A stretch of 64,000 bases of DNA from Trichomonas vaginalis G3 (GCF_026262505.1 NC_067208.1:2976001-3040000); one strand, 5' to 3'; numbered from the stretch's first letter, positions 27,401 through 38,029 are shown. Notes: generated from the sequence alone by a model not told the origin. Numbers and translations are program-made.

Positions 27401-30175
27401 GTTTGGGTGGTAGGTGAGTGAGGGATATGGGAGTGGTGGTTTGGGTGGTTGGTGAGGGAAAGGATGGGAGTGAGGGGTGGTGGTGTGGGGATGAGAGGGG
27501 TGGTGGTTGGTGGTAGGTGAGTGAAGGGATAAGTGGTGGGGGAGAGTGGGTGGGTGGTGTTGGGTGGTAGGTGAGTGAAGGGATATGGGAGTGGTGGTTT
27601 GGGTGGTAGGTGAGTGAAGGGATATGGGAGTGGTGGTTTGGGTGGTAGGTGAGTGAAGGGATATGGGAGTGGTGGTTTGGGTGGTGGTGAGGAAGGATGG
27701 AGTGAGGGGTGGTGGTGTGGGATGAGAGGGTGGTGGTTTGGGTGGTTGGTGAGGGAAAGGATGGGAGTGAGGGGTGGTGGTGTGGGGATGAGAGGGGTGG
27801 TGGTTTGGGTGGTTGGTGAGGGAAAGGATGGGAGTGAGGGGTGGTGGTGTGGGGATGAGAGGGGTGGTGGTTTGGGTGGTTGGTGAGGGAAAGGATGGAG
27901 TGAGGGGTGGTGGTGTGGGGATGAGAGGGGTGGTGGTTTGGGTGGTTGGTGAGGAAAGATGGGAGTGAGGGGTGGTGGTGTGGGGATGAGAGGGGTGGTG
28001 GTTTGGGTGGTTGGTGAGGGAAAGGATGGGAGTGAGGGGTGGTGGTGTGGGGATGAGAGGGGTGGTGGTTTGGGTGGTTGGTGAGGGAAAGGATGGGAGT
28101 GAGGGGTGGTGGTGTGGGGATTGAGAGGGGTGGTGGTTTGGTGTGGTTGTGAGGGAAAGGATGGGAGTAGGGGTGGTGGTGTGGGGATGAGAGGGGTGGT
28201 GGTTTGGGTGGTTGGTGAGGAAAGGATGGGGTGAGGGGTGTGGTTGTGGGGATGAGAGGGGTGGTGGTTGGGTGGTTGGTGAGGGAAAAGGATGGGAGTG
28301 AGGGGTGGTGGTGTGGGGATGAGAGGGGTGGTGGTTTGGGTGGTTGGTGAGGGAAAGGATGGAGTGAGGGTGGTGGTGGGGATGAGAGGGGTGGTGGTTT
28401 GGGGTGGTTGGTGAGGGAAAGGATGGGAGTGAGGGGTGGGTGTGTGGGGATGAGAGGGGTGGTGGTTTGGGTGGTTGGTGAGGGAAAGGATGGGATGAGG
28501 GTGGTGGTGTGGGGATGGAGGGGGTGGTGGTTTGGGTGGTTGGTGAGGGAAAGGATGGAAGTGAGGGGTGGTGTGTGGGGATGAGAGGGTGGTGGTTTGG
28601 GTGGTTGGTGAGGGAAAGGATGGAGTGAGGGGTGGTGTGTGGGTGATGAGAGGGTGGTGGTTTGGGTGGTTGGTGAGGGAAAGGATGGGAGTGAGGGGTG
28701 GTGGTTGTGGGGATGAGAGGGGTGGTGGTTTGGTGGTTGGTGAGGGAAAGGATGGGAGTGAGGGGTGGTGGTGTGGGATGAGAGGGGTGGTGGTTTGGGT
28801 GGTTTGGTGAGGGAAAGGATGGGAGTGAGGGGTGGTGGTGTGGGGATGAGAGGGGTGGTGGTTTGGGTGGTTGGTGAGGGAAAGGATGGAGTGAGGGGTG
28901 GTGTGTGGGGATGAGAGGGGGTGGTTTGGGTGGTTGGTGAGGGAAAGGATGGGAGTGAGGGGTGGTGGTGTGGGGATGAGAGGGGTGGTGGTTTGGGTGG
29001 TTGGTGAGGGAAAGGGAGTGAGGGTGGTGGTGTGGGGATGAGAGGGGTGGTGGTTTGGGTGGTTGGTGAGGGAAGGATGGAGTGAGGGGTGGTGTGTGGG
29101 GATGAGAGGGGTGGTGGTTTGGGGATGAGAGGGGTGGTGGTTTGGGTGGTTGGTGAGGGAAAGGATGGGAGTGAGGGGTGGTGGTGTGGGGATGAGAGGG
29201 GTGGTGGTTTGGGTGGTTGGTGAGGGAAAGGATGGGAGTGAGGGTGGTGGTGTGGGGATGAGAGGGTGGTGGTTTGGGTGGTTGGTGAGGGAAAGGATGG
29301 GAGTGAGGGGTGGTGGTGTGGGATGAGAGGGGTGGTGGTTTGGGTGGTTGGTGAGGGAAAGGATGGGAGTGAGGGGGGTGGTGTGGGATGAGAGGGGTGG
29401 TGGTTTGGGTGGTGGTGTGGGATGAGAGGGTGGTGGTTGGGTGGTGGTGTGGGGATGAGAGGGGTGGTGGTTTGGGTGGTTGGTGAGGGAAAGGATGGGA
29501 GTGAGGGGTGGTGGTGTGGGATGAGAGGGGTGGTGGTTTGGGTGTTGGTGAGGAAAGGATGGGAGTGAGGGGTGGTGGTGTGGGGATGAGAGGGGTGGTG
29601 GTTTGGTGGTTGGTGAGGGAAAGGATGGGAGTGAGGGGTGGTGGTGTGGGGATGAGAGGGGTGGTGGTTTGGGTGGTTGGTGAGGGAAAGGATGGGAGTG
29701 AGGGGTGGTGGTGTGGGGATGAGAGGGGTGGTGGTTTGGGTGGTGGTGTGGGGATGAGAGGGGTGGTGGTTTGGGTGGTTGGTGAGGGAAAGGATGGGAG
29801 TGAGGGGTGGTGGTGTGGGGATGAGAGGGGTGGTGGTTTGGGTGGTTGGTGAGGGAAAGGATGGGAGTGGTGGTTTGGGTGGTTGGTGAGGGAAAGGATG
29901 GAGTGAGGGTGGTGGTGTGGGATGAGAGGGGTGGTGGTTTGGGTGTTGGTGAGGGAAAGGATGGGAGTGAGGGGTGTGGGTGTGGGGATGAGAGGGGTGG
30001 TGGTTTGGTGGGTTGGTGAGGGAAAGGATGGGAGTGAGGGGTGGTGGTGTGGGGATGAGAGGGTGGTGGTTTGGGTGGTTGGTGAGGAAAGGATGGGAGT
30101 GAGGGTGGTGGTGTGGGGATGAGAGGGTGGTGGTTTGGGTGGTTGGTGAGGGAAAGGATGGGAGTGAGGGGTGGT
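24462..30175. repeat. G-rich, nearly C-free minisatellite (39-bp and 67-bp units)
   Basis: About 5.7 kb of tandem repeats with almost no C on the + strand. Unit type 1 is about 39 bp: TGGTTTGGGTGGTTGGTGAG followed by GGAAAGGATATGGGAGTGG. Unit type 2 is about 67 bp: it drops the TAT and adds GAGGGGTGGTGGTGTGGGGA and TGAGAGGGGTGG. The first half mixes both types; from about 27.7 kb it is almost all type 2. Many copies carry one-base gains or losses. The type 1 length is a multiple of 3, so long spurious ORFs appear (WVVGEGKDMGVVV repeats). I treat none as genes. Runs of GGG and GGGG spaced by a few bases make quadruplex formation plausible. Confidence 0.97.
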
Positions 30176-30485
30176 TTGGGTGGTTGACTAGGGGTTTTTT
30201 CGCGTGATGGATGTGCGCTTGATGGGTGGGTGGGTGGGTGCGTGATGCGGGTATGGTGCTTGGGTGGTTGACTAGGGGTTTTTTCGCGTGATGGATGTGC
30301 GCTTGATGGGTGTGTGGGTGGGTGCGTGATGCGGGTATGGTGCTTGGGTGGTTGACTAGGGGTTTTTTCGCGTGATGGATGTGCGCTTGATGGGTGGGTG
30401 GGTGGGTGCGTGATGCGGGTATGGTGCTTGGGTGGTTGACTAGGGGTTTTTTCGCGTGATGGATGTGCGCTTGATGGGTGATTGA
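30176..30485. repeat. 84-bp tandem satellite, 3.6 copies
   Basis: Nearly identical 84-bp units, each with TTGACTAGGGGTTTTTTCGC, GTGATGGATGTGCGCTTGAT and a GGGTGGGTGGGTGCGTGATG stretch; unit starts at 30184, 30268, 30352 and 30436. It joins directly to the minisatellite through the shared TTTGGGTGGTTG and ends abruptly at AT-rich DNA. Copies differ by a few bases in the GGGT run only, so the array is young. The AT-rich stretch 30486-30611 after it holds nothing else. Confidence 0.95.
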
Positions 30486-30611
30486 AGTAAAAATCTAACT
30501 TTTTTCATGATGAAACTATAATATATTAAAAAAGGCATAATTATATACAATTAGAAATGAATTTATATTATTATAAAATTGAATTTTTTAATCAAATTTT
30601 TAATATTTTAA

Positions 30612-32813
30612 TTAATTAAAATCATCTGAAGAAGATATCGATGGATGAGATAATGTTATTACTTTATGCTTCTGTGAATTTATTTTTGAACATAAAAACT
30701 TTTTAAGGATAATAATTGCAATAATAACTCCTATACCTATGAGTAAATAAGTTGCAATGTTTGGAAGTCCAAGGCCACTAAAGATTGATCTTAAATCTAC
30801 ACCAAAATCTGTAGGCTCTGACATCTTTGGATGATTTTGAGAATTGTCAATTTCAACTTTAATTGATGAATTGACATTTTCAGGTTCTATAGATATCATT
30901 GGTGTTGAACTGTCTGTTGAACACATAGAACCAATACCGTTTGTAGAAGATTTGCATCTCCAAGATGTTGCGCCAAACAAAGAAACACTTTTATCTTTTT
31001 TGATTGATACAGCTTGCTCATCTTTATCTTTTCCGAATCCTACTGAAAATGTACATGTTTTATCACTTGTTGTTGTGAATCTAATAAATTGATTATCTAC
31101 AAATTCTGCTTTAACATCATTGCAAGTATTTGCCGTTTGTCTATATTTATTGATATTCGATAATGTGTATTGCATCCTGCATTGTAAATTGCTTGCTTTA
31201 ACCATTGGTCCTGGAAGATTCTCTTTTGCATACCAGCCATCAAGAGAGTAGGTAAAATAATCTTACTCAAGAAGTTTTTCCATTCTATCATTAGATAGGG
31301 AAGCCTTGTCTTCAAAAAGTATATTCGATCCAACTCCATGATTAAATGTTGAGGATACAATTATTTCGTTCACACCATCTGTATACCAGCCATCTTGTCG
31401 CGATTGGAATGGATCAACAGTTAATCCTGCCTTAAAATCTTCATTCGATACTTCAGTAATAGGATCCCCATTTTCATCAACTTTAACCATTCTTGCAGGG
31501 CGAGATAATGATCTGCAATATGTCCAATTCAATTTTTCTTTAGAAAAGCCTAACGAATCTTCATAAACTACATCACATGTAACACTAAAAAGCCCCAAAC
31601 TCCTTTTACATGCTTTTGGTGTTATTCCATTCTTTTTCCAGATATGAGCTAAACCATCCGGCATTGTTTCTTTATTTTGCATTTTATATATCGGAGAATC
31701 TCCACATTTTTCTTTAGTACGCTTTGCTGCAAGTCCAATTTTTATTGCATCAACTTGTTTGCATTGAATTTCAGTAGATGGATATACAATATATCGTGAT
31801 TTATCATCCAATTTTACCCATGAAGATTCACAATCGGATGTAATTATTGCAACATCATCATTAAAAGAAACGACTGCTGTGTTTAAATTGTTTTGATATG
31901 TTTTGATATGAACATCTTCTAATATTTTTCTTGAAGAAATGTTTTTCATTTCTTGATTATCATTTGTTTTAGCATTTTCTGTGATAGTTAGATTTTGATT
32001 ATAAATAAATCCCATAGGAAGTTCGGATGTGTCAAGTTCGTAGCATTTTAATGTATTTTGCATCATCACAATGTTTGGCCATTTCATATGAGCGCAATAA
32101 ACCTGAGAAACGGCTATTGATACCACAAATACCAGGAAAGCAGAAAAGACCATATAAATCTTGCTATATAAAGAAATTCTTTTTTGCCGCTCATTATTAA
32201 CTCCAGAACCAATTAATTCCTGATCCATCTTTTTTCTCTCCTCTTCAAAAGTTTTGTCCATTTCATCTGCTGCATTCATTGCAACTTGTTCAACTTTTGA
32301 ACCAAAAGATTCGGCTTGATCAGGTGGAACAATCAAATAAACAGCATTGAAAATATTCATTGTCTGCTGGACAGAACTTCTCTGCAACATATTCATAAGG
32401 GTAGCGGAAAAAGCATCTAGTTTTTTCTTTACTGAATCTATAGTTGGCCATGTTCCTGTAAATGCTAAGGTTAATATTATACTTAAAAAGAAAACTAATA
32501 TGCAACCAGCTGGATTACATTCAGCATGTTGACTAGTTGTTACTGATAGAAATTGCTGCCACTCATCGCCTATTCCACATATATATTTTCCTGTAATGTT
32601 TTTTGTCCATTTTGAGACAAATTTTCCTTCATAAGTAAAAGATACATTGATACCAAATGGTTCAGATAATGTACATTTTGCAATATCCATAGACGAAATA
32701 TTTGATTCGATAATATCATTAGATAAACTGGCTCTCGAATGAATTTTTAATCCAGATGGATTTATATACATTGATGAACACATTGATACAAGAACGTGTA
32801 GCATCCATGACAT
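30612..32813 (-). pseudogene. Envelope-type glycoprotein region, broken
   Basis: Reading from 32813: a hydrophobic signal-like start (MSWMLHVLVSMCSSMY); a short ectodomain with Cys and N-glycosylation-type sites; a membrane helix at residues about 104-121 (CILVFFLSIILTLAFTG); a charged internal tail; a second hydrophobic segment at about 219-239 (IYMVFSAFLVFVVSIAVSQV) that could act as an internal signal; then a long Cys-containing ectodomain. The region nearest 30612 carries a further ectodomain with paired Cys, then a final anchor (IATYLLIGIGVIIAIIILKK) and a short tail. This plan recalls two-glycoprotein envelope precursors with a class II-type fusion protein, such as those of bunya-type viruses; that comparison is an inference from topology. 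It looks broken, with about one break. Confidence 0.55.
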
Positions 32814-32851
32814 AATAAAAAATATGTTAAAAAAGTGAAATTTTTAAAATT

Positions 32852-33940
32852 TTATACCTGCTCAATGGTATTCCAGGGAGCTTTTTTCAATTGCTCAGCC
32901 ATTAGCATTGCTGCAGAATCTTTTTTAAATTTTTTTTTTGTTTTGGAAGTTTCTATTTTTCCAGTAGTACTATTTTGAGATATAGCACAAAGTTGAGTTG
33001 GTTTTAATTCTTTGATTTGATGGATAATTTTATCTTTTAGATCACCAGCTTGAGGTACATGAATATCCAAAAGAGGCTTATCTTCTGGTAGAATCTTTTC
33101 TGAGATAAAATGGAGAATTCCATAAAATTTCTTTTTGGAACTTTCTGAAATAGTTGATGTATTATCTTTATCTTCATTTAAATCAAAGTTCTCAAAACTA
33201 TTTGATTTAATTAATATATTGGATTGGTTATTTTCTTTATTATTTTCAATACAGTCATTATTAACTTCATTATTAACTTCATTATTCATGCCATTATTAA
33301 TAATATCTGTTCTATGTTCGATTTCTTTTTCCAGTCGATTAATATTCTCGACATTTTCATTTCTTTTTTGAATCAAGTTCAAAATACTATTATTATGATT
33401 TCTATCTTCTTCAATACTCATTTCGGATATATTTGCCAAATCTTCATTTAATTTACAGATTTCAGCATCCAAATTTTGCTTTTTATGTATTAGTTCTAGG
33501 ACTTTTTGATCTTGTTTAACAATTTCGTTTTGTATTGAACTTCTTTCTTTTTCTTGTTGTTTCTTTTTATATTCATAATCTTTTTTCCCATTACTTACAG
33601 CTTCCAATAAGTTTTCATGTGCAACCATTTGAATTTTATGTTTTTCAATCAATTCGTTTGAAATCGTTTTCTGAGATCGAAGCCAAAGTTTTCGAAATTT
33701 ATCATTTCTTGCTTCCTGCAATTTATTATTAATAATATTTAAATCATCTGAAAATCTGATAATACCTAATTCTGGATCATCTGATTTATTAAGCAAGTCC
33801 TCTTGTAAATCATTGGATTCATGGCAAAATTTTAAAAATTTTGGCTTGAAAAGATAAAAAATAATGAAAATAATTCCAATAAAAACAATTATTGAAAAAA
33901 TTAAAAGAAAAATCAATGTCACAGTTTGGAATGATGACAT
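32852..33940 (-). CDS. Membrane-anchored coiled-coil protein
   Basis: 362 residues from ATG 33940. One membrane helix at residues about 8-32 (VTLIFLLIFSIIVFIGIIFI), a Cys/acidic linker, a long coiled coil over about 105-225 (KQQEKERSSIQNEIVKQDQK and LIHKKQNLDAEICKLNEDLA), a low-complexity Asn-rich stretch with NNEVNN repeats, and a basic C-terminal region (SKTKKKFKKDSAAMLMAEQL). Topology suggests a short outside, long cytoplasmic matrix-like or tethering protein. It starts 23 bp from the 33964 gene and ends 38 bp before the glycoprotein start. No family is recognised. Confidence 0.6.
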   Translation of the reverse strand: MSSFQTVTLIFLLIFSIIVFIGIIFIIFYLFKPKFLKFCHESNDLQEDLLNKSDDPELGIIRFSDDLNIINNKLQEARNDKFRKLWLRSQKTISNELIEKHKIQMVAHENLLEAVSNGKKDYEYKKKQQEKERSSIQNEIVKQDQKVLELIHKKQNLDAEICKLNEDLANISEMSIEEDRNHNNSILNLIQKRNENVENINRLEKEIEHRTDIINNGMNNEVNNEVNNDCIENNKENNQSNILIKSNSFENFDLNEDKDNTSTISESSKKKFYGILHFISEKILPEDKPLLDIHVPQAGDLKDKIIHQIKELKPTQLCAISQNSTTGKIETSKTKKKFKKDSAAMLMAEQLKKAPWNTIEQV

Positions 33941-33963
33941 TATCTAAAATAGTTAATAAATTT

Positions 33964-34197
33964 TTATGGATTTAAGTAATCTTGGATATCATTATTATTC
34001 ACAATTTGTAATGGTGATACTTTTCTTATATGTCGTAAGTACATGAAGGCAAATAATGATAAACAAGAAACAAGGCACAGAATAATTAAAATATAAAAAG
34101 TATAGTATCCATCATTGCTTTTGAGATTTTTCTCTTGGCAAGTATCTTTTGCTAATAAATTTATATATTCAATTATATCATCAGGTGTTAATAGCAT
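33964..34197 (-). CDS. Small single-pass membrane protein
   Basis: 77 residues from ATG 34197. N-terminal 30 residues polar with one Cys (LLAKDTCQEKNLKSNDG), then a membrane helix (FYILIILCLVSCLSLFAFMY) and a basic tail (LRHIRKVSPLQIVNNN). Position between the coiled-coil membrane protein and a short + strand ORF suggests a small envelope component, but that is only inference. Confidence 0.55.
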   Translation of the reverse strand: MLLTPDDIIEYINLLAKDTCQEKNLKSNDGYYTFYILIILCLVSCLSLFAFMYLRHIRKVSPLQIVNNNDIQDYLNP

Positions 34198-34281
34198 TCA
34201 GCTAAACAAAAATAAAATAAAAATTTGAACTCCAAAATTATTGAATTCTCAAAGATAATTAATTCTGATATCATTTTTAAA

Positions 34282-34578
34282 ATGGATAACAAAGTAAACG
34301 ACATTAGTAATAATAAATTAAGAGCAAATGATATTAAGGATGATTCTAAATCCCCAGAAGGTACTTCAATAATAGAATCAAATGAATCAAATATTAACTC
34401 GAGTTCTAATACAACTCGGGAACCAAGCCCAGTGAAAGAATCATGCGACATTAATTCTTCTCAAAATGAAATCTTTTTATACGATCCAGCTGCTTCACAA
34501 GAATTCTGGGATGATTATTTGAACAATACTCCGTATATTGATTATGATGAAGAAGAAGATATTTGGAAATATTATTAA
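34282..34578 (+). CDS. Small acidic Asn/Ser-rich protein
   Basis: 98 residues from ATG 34282 (the frame is open upstream, but this is the first ATG). Low-complexity Asn/Ser/Asp body (DISNNKLRANDIKDDSKSPE) with a conserved-looking acidic aromatic end (QEFWDDYLNNTPYIDYDEEE then DIWKYY). It is the only + strand gene in the block. Such acidic aromatic tails resemble activation or interaction motifs; no family is recognised. Confidence 0.5.
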   Translation: MDNKVNDISNNKLRANDIKDDSKSPEGTSIIESNESNINSSSNTTREPSPVKESCDINSSQNEIFLYDPAASQEFWDDYLNNTPYIDYDEEEDIWKYY

Positions 34579-34608
34579 TTTTATATCTAAATAAACTTTT
34601 ATTTCAAT

Positions 34609-35913
34609 TTAACATAAACAAAAATTCCATAAATTCATTGGTGAATCTTCTTGTTGAAAAATCAATTGTTGTTCAATTTGAGTAAAAGTTTCTTTCACTC
34701 TATTTGTTATTTCCATATTACAATCAATGAAATATTCATCTAACTTACATGGAATGAAATATCCAAATGAATTAACTCGGATTATTGAAATAAGTAAATC
34801 CATAACAATATTAAATAAGATTAATGGAACTCGAATTTTCATTAAAGCGCATAATTCATGATTTTCATATGTAGCTCCTGCGAATAATGATACATTAAAA
34901 TCAGGATATAATAAGCATAGTGAGCATGAAATAAATTTAATTGCGATCTCTAAGATTTTTTCTTCTGTATATTCTTCATCAAAATTTATTAATTTCAGCT
35001 TTATACCGTAAGGAATATCTTGAGGCATAATTTGAGTATCATAAAGAAAAGATTGTATTGCATTTGTAAAATTGCATAGTGAGGCATTATTGTATTCAAC
35101 CGGATTCTCAAACTCAAATTTAACAACTTCTGCAAAAGTATGAAAAGACAAATTTTCATAAAATACATTATTATTGACCAAAAAAGATGCTATCTCTTCG
35201 TTTGATTTACCAATTGCATATTTATTTGATTTCATCCTTTCATGTATCAATAAAATCAAACCGTAATAAATTTGTATTTTATAATATGGATCATTTGCAT
35301 CGAGAGATCTTTGTATATTATATTTAAAATCAGAGATTGTTTCAAATAGCTCAGAAGGAACATCATAATAGAGAATTGGTGCATTTCTAACATTAATAAT
35401 ATTATGCTTTTCTTCGATTCCATTTGAAGTGTTTAAATTTTCACATGTTTCAGAACTTAATTCCTCGTTATTTTTTGCGCATTGAATAACATTTAATTGC
35501 TCTATAACTTTTTCATTAATTAAATTTTCAATTTTTCTTTGTAAACTTCTTTTTCTTTCAATTGCAGATGATATCGCAACTAAAGATTCTCTGATTTTCC
35601 CGCTTGAACTATCTTTTGGTGATAGAATAGTAGAATAATGATTTAGTAAATCATCAGAAAGAAATAGTAGCCAAAAATCATTAAATTCTTCATTAATAAG
35701 ATTTGAATATTCGGTTGCAATATCCTTTGGATCTACTCCAATACCGGTTGAAATGACTAATTTACATGATTCATCAATAAATTCATCCCTTTTTTTCTTC
35801 AAATCTAAGAAAGTTTGATTCGAAATGTTATGATATACAATTAAATCCTCATCTTGACTTTCTACAACTGAAGAATTCATATTTCTGGTACGAAACCTTT
35901 CACTTACAGTCAT
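34609..35913 (-). CDS. 434-residue mostly helical protein, unknown
   Basis: ATG at 35913. Helical throughout: residues 30-150 include a charged region (SSAIERKRSLQRKIENLINE), residues 185-330 a folded-looking domain (YYKIQIYYGLILLIHERMKS, FHTFAEVVKFEFENPVEYNN), and the end has a hydrophobic helix (VPLILFNIVMDLLISIIRVN). No catalytic motif is visible. It lies 34 bp upstream-to-downstream of the helicase gene on the same strand. Nucleoprotein or host-factor roles are possible; I do not recognise it. Confidence 0.55.
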   Translation of the reverse strand: MTVSERFRTRNMNSSVVESQDEDLIVYHNISNQTFLDLKKKRDEFIDESCKLVISTGIGVDPKDIATEYSNLINEEFNDFWLLFLSDDLLNHYSTILSPKDSSSGKIRESLVAISSAIERKRSLQRKIENLINEKVIEQLNVIQCAKNNEELSSETCENLNTSNGIEEKHNIINVRNAPILYYDVPSELFETISDFKYNIQRSLDANDPYYKIQIYYGLILLIHERMKSNKYAIGKSNEEIASFLVNNNVFYENLSFHTFAEVVKFEFENPVEYNNASLCNFTNAIQSFLYDTQIMPQDIPYGIKLKLINFDEEYTEEKILEIAIKFISCSLCLLYPDFNVSLFAGATYENHELCALMKIRVPLILFNIVMDLLISIIRVNSFGYFIPCKLDEYFIDCNMEITNRVKETFTQIEQQLIFQQEDSPMNLWNFCLC

Positions 35914-35947
35914 TACAAAAAATGAAGTTAAATTAATTAAATAATAT

Positions 35948-38029
35948 TTATTGTAAAACTAAAGAAAAATCCCTGTATTGATGATAGGGATCATAATTTG
36001 AAGAAAATTTTTTGATTTTTTCCATTATATCTTCATCTAAATTCATATTAAGTATGGGAAATTCTATTCCTTCCATCATTCCAAAATTGCGACATTTTGT
36101 TAAGAAATTTGATGCAGATTCAATTGATTTTACAACAAGATGAATATTTGTGCCTGTGATATTACATGCATGAAATAATGCATTAATGTCCTCAAGAATT
36201 CCGTTTATAAAATCACTTAAGGTCATAATAATCATCATTAAATCAATAATAGAATCACTTTTTTCATTTTCACTTGCCACTGTTGTATAAATTGAGGCCG
36301 ATAATCCAATGCTCAAAATTATTGTATTAAAGTATGAAATAACCTTTTTAAAATTTGAATCTGAAGGTATTGTTAAATCTCCAGGATATTTTGAATGGGT
36401 TTCTCCATATTGTTTAACAATAATTTTGGAATATTTTAAATCATTACTTGAAAAAACGCAAGGTATTAATTCATTGCAATCAAGTTTTTCCCATTTGTTT
36501 GGAAATTTAGATATTAGCATTGCCCATAGAAGAACAACTATCCATTTATCTTCATTTTCTTCATTTTGAAAAGCTGATGTCTGCTGAAAATATGATAGAA
36601 ATGAATAAGTACTCGGAAGTGATTTTGAATCATATTTGCATAAGCATAATGCTGCACGAGCCAAGTTATTTAATTTTAATCCATCAACTAATCCGATTTC
36701 TTGTGCCAAATCAATTAATCCATTTCCTGGTATATCAGAAAACTCAATAGGAGCAGCTGTTCTTGGCACAAAAAATCCTCTTACATCGATCCCAATATTG
36801 AAATCAATAGCCGAAATTAGTCGTGGAATAAACCAAGAATTTGGAACAGTCAATGAAGTCATACATGGAGCACTATAAAGTGGTGAGTCTACTATCATTG
36901 CTAATGATATGGATTTATCTTTTGGATCTCTGCCAACTCTACCAACCATTTGCTTAGCTTGTTCAATTGTCCATAAACTATTAGGAGCTAGAAATGCAAT
37001 TTGTGATGGTGCAAGATTTATACCAACACTTAGTGTACTTGTGCAAATTATGGCAACAAAATCCGCGTTTGGATTACATGATGATATCTGATATTCTATC
37101 ACATCTTTCCATCCATTGGGATTTGATATTTCTCCCTTTAGTTGAGCATGATGAATATATATTCCCAATTTTTCCATTTTTTCAACCATTTTTGATAAAT
37201 CTTCTCCATTTTTTGCTTTAATTTGAAGCTTTAAGTTATGTAAATTTTTAAATAGTGTCTTTTTTGGAGTTGCAAATCGAATTTTTGGATGGACAAATTT
37301 ATCTGTGAATGCTTTTTGATTTATATAATATGATAAATAAATGTATAATTCTTCTGCATGGGCTACTGTATCCATAAAAATAATTGCTCGTTTTGGATGA
37401 TTTTCATCAAAATGTTCAGAAAGATGCTTATATCCATTTGTTCTTTCGTCTAAAAGAGAAATTATCATTTCCTTTATGAAAGGATAGTATTCAACTGTAG
37501 GCATTTCAGGGAGAAATATTTCTTTATTTATTGATTCATTATTATCTCCCTCGATGCTAAGAACTGAATTGAATAATGTTGGATATGTTTTCCATAGTCT
37601 TTCAACCATCCATGTTGGTAATGTTCCTGACATTGCTATAACTCCTGGGGGAATACAATTTTTCATATTATATAATTCTTTTCTGAGATATATATAGTAT
37701 AATATATCGTCGACTATAAGGCCTCTATCTTTCCCTATTTCATGAACTTCATCTAAAATTACTGTGGAAATATTTCTTCTTCCGTTATCAGGAAATTGCA
37801 CCCAAGGATTATTTCTTAATTCTGAAGCTGCATGCTCATATGTTGCAACATAAATATGATACTTGTGTAGATTAATCTTAGCTCCTGGACCTTCAGCAAT
37901 ACCTACTTTAAATTGTTTATATAAAATATTCTCTATAATTAATAAATCTTTTTTGATGTCATTATAAAGTTGGGTTGCAAGTGATCGAGGTGGAACTGCA
38001 TATAATATTCTTTTTCCTGACCATTTCAA
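35948..38029 (-). CDS. SF2 helicase (Ski2/DEVH-type), partial
   Basis: About 690 residues. Motif Ia PPRSLATQLYND at residues 13-24, motif II LDEVHEIG at 92-99, motif III MSGTLP, motif IV AIIFMDTVAHAEELY, motif V CTSTLSVGINLAPS and motif VI QAKQMVGRVGRDP. The DEVH box and the GINLAP and QMVGRVGR forms place it among Ski2-like / HelY-type RNA or DNA helicases. The C-terminal 250 residues are helical, like the winged-helix/ratchet part of Ski2 proteins. The frame opens on a TTG with no nearby ATG, and the gene looks partial at its 5' end. It could be a captured host helicase. It is the 5'-most gene of the block. Confidence 0.7.
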   Translation of the reverse strand: MKWSGKRILYAVPPRSLATQLYNDIKKDLLIIENILYKQFKVGIAEGPGAKINLHKYHIYVATYEHAASELRNNPWVQFPDNGRRNISTVILDEVHEIGKDRGLIVDDILYYIYLRKELYNMKNCIPPGVIAMSGTLPTWMVERLWKTYPTLFNSVLSIEGDNNESINKEIFLPEMPTVEYYPFIKEMIISLLDERTNGYKHLSEHFDENHPKRAIIFMDTVAHAEELYIYLSYYINQKAFTDKFVHPKIRFATPKKTLFKNLHNLKLQIKAKNGEDLSKMVEKMEKLGIYIHHAQLKGEISNPNGWKDVIEYQISSCNPNADFVAIICTSTLSVGINLAPSQIAFLAPNSLWTIEQAKQMVGRVGRDPKDKSISLAMIVDSPLYSAPCMTSLTVPNSWFIPRLISAIDFNIGIDVRGFFVPRTAAPIEFSDIPGNGLIDLAQEIGLVDGLKLNNLARAALCLCKYDSKSLPSTYSFLSYFQQTSAFQNEENEDKWIVVLLWAMLISKFPNKWEKLDCNELIPCVFSSNDLKYSKIIVKQYGETHSKYPGDLTIPSDSNFKKVISYFNTIILSIGLSASIYTTVASENEKSDSIIDLMMIIMTLSDFINGILEDINALFHACNITGTNIHLVVKSIESASNFLTKCRNFGMMEGIEFPILNMNLDEDIMEKIKKFSSNYDPYHQYRDFSLVLQ

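Larger units (their letters stand above)
30612..38029. mobile_element. Envelope-bearing virus-like block, unclassified, partial
   Basis: Six tightly spaced genes, five on the minus strand, with gaps of only 23-40 bp at several joints: two-part glycoprotein, single-pass coiled-coil protein, small membrane protein, an acidic + strand ORF, a 434-residue unknown and an SF2 helicase. The glycoprotein plan (signal, ectodomain, membrane segment, internal tail, second membrane segment, Cys-rich ectodomain, final anchor) is that of viral envelope precursors. No capsid, polymerase or integrase was recognised, so the family is unknown and the block is probably partial. The glycoprotein and helicase look broken (about two breaks in all). 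Confidence 0.5.

Noticed and set aside
24462-30175. Many long ORFs coding WVVGEGKDMGVVV-type repeats
   Set aside because: They arise because the 39-bp unit is a multiple of three and C-poor DNA rarely makes stop codons in that frame. They break wherever 67-bp units or one-base indels occur, and show no start context or folded sequence.
34609-35913. Nucleocapsid call for the 434-residue protein
   Set aside because: Only its place in the block and helical content support it; no motif can be seen.
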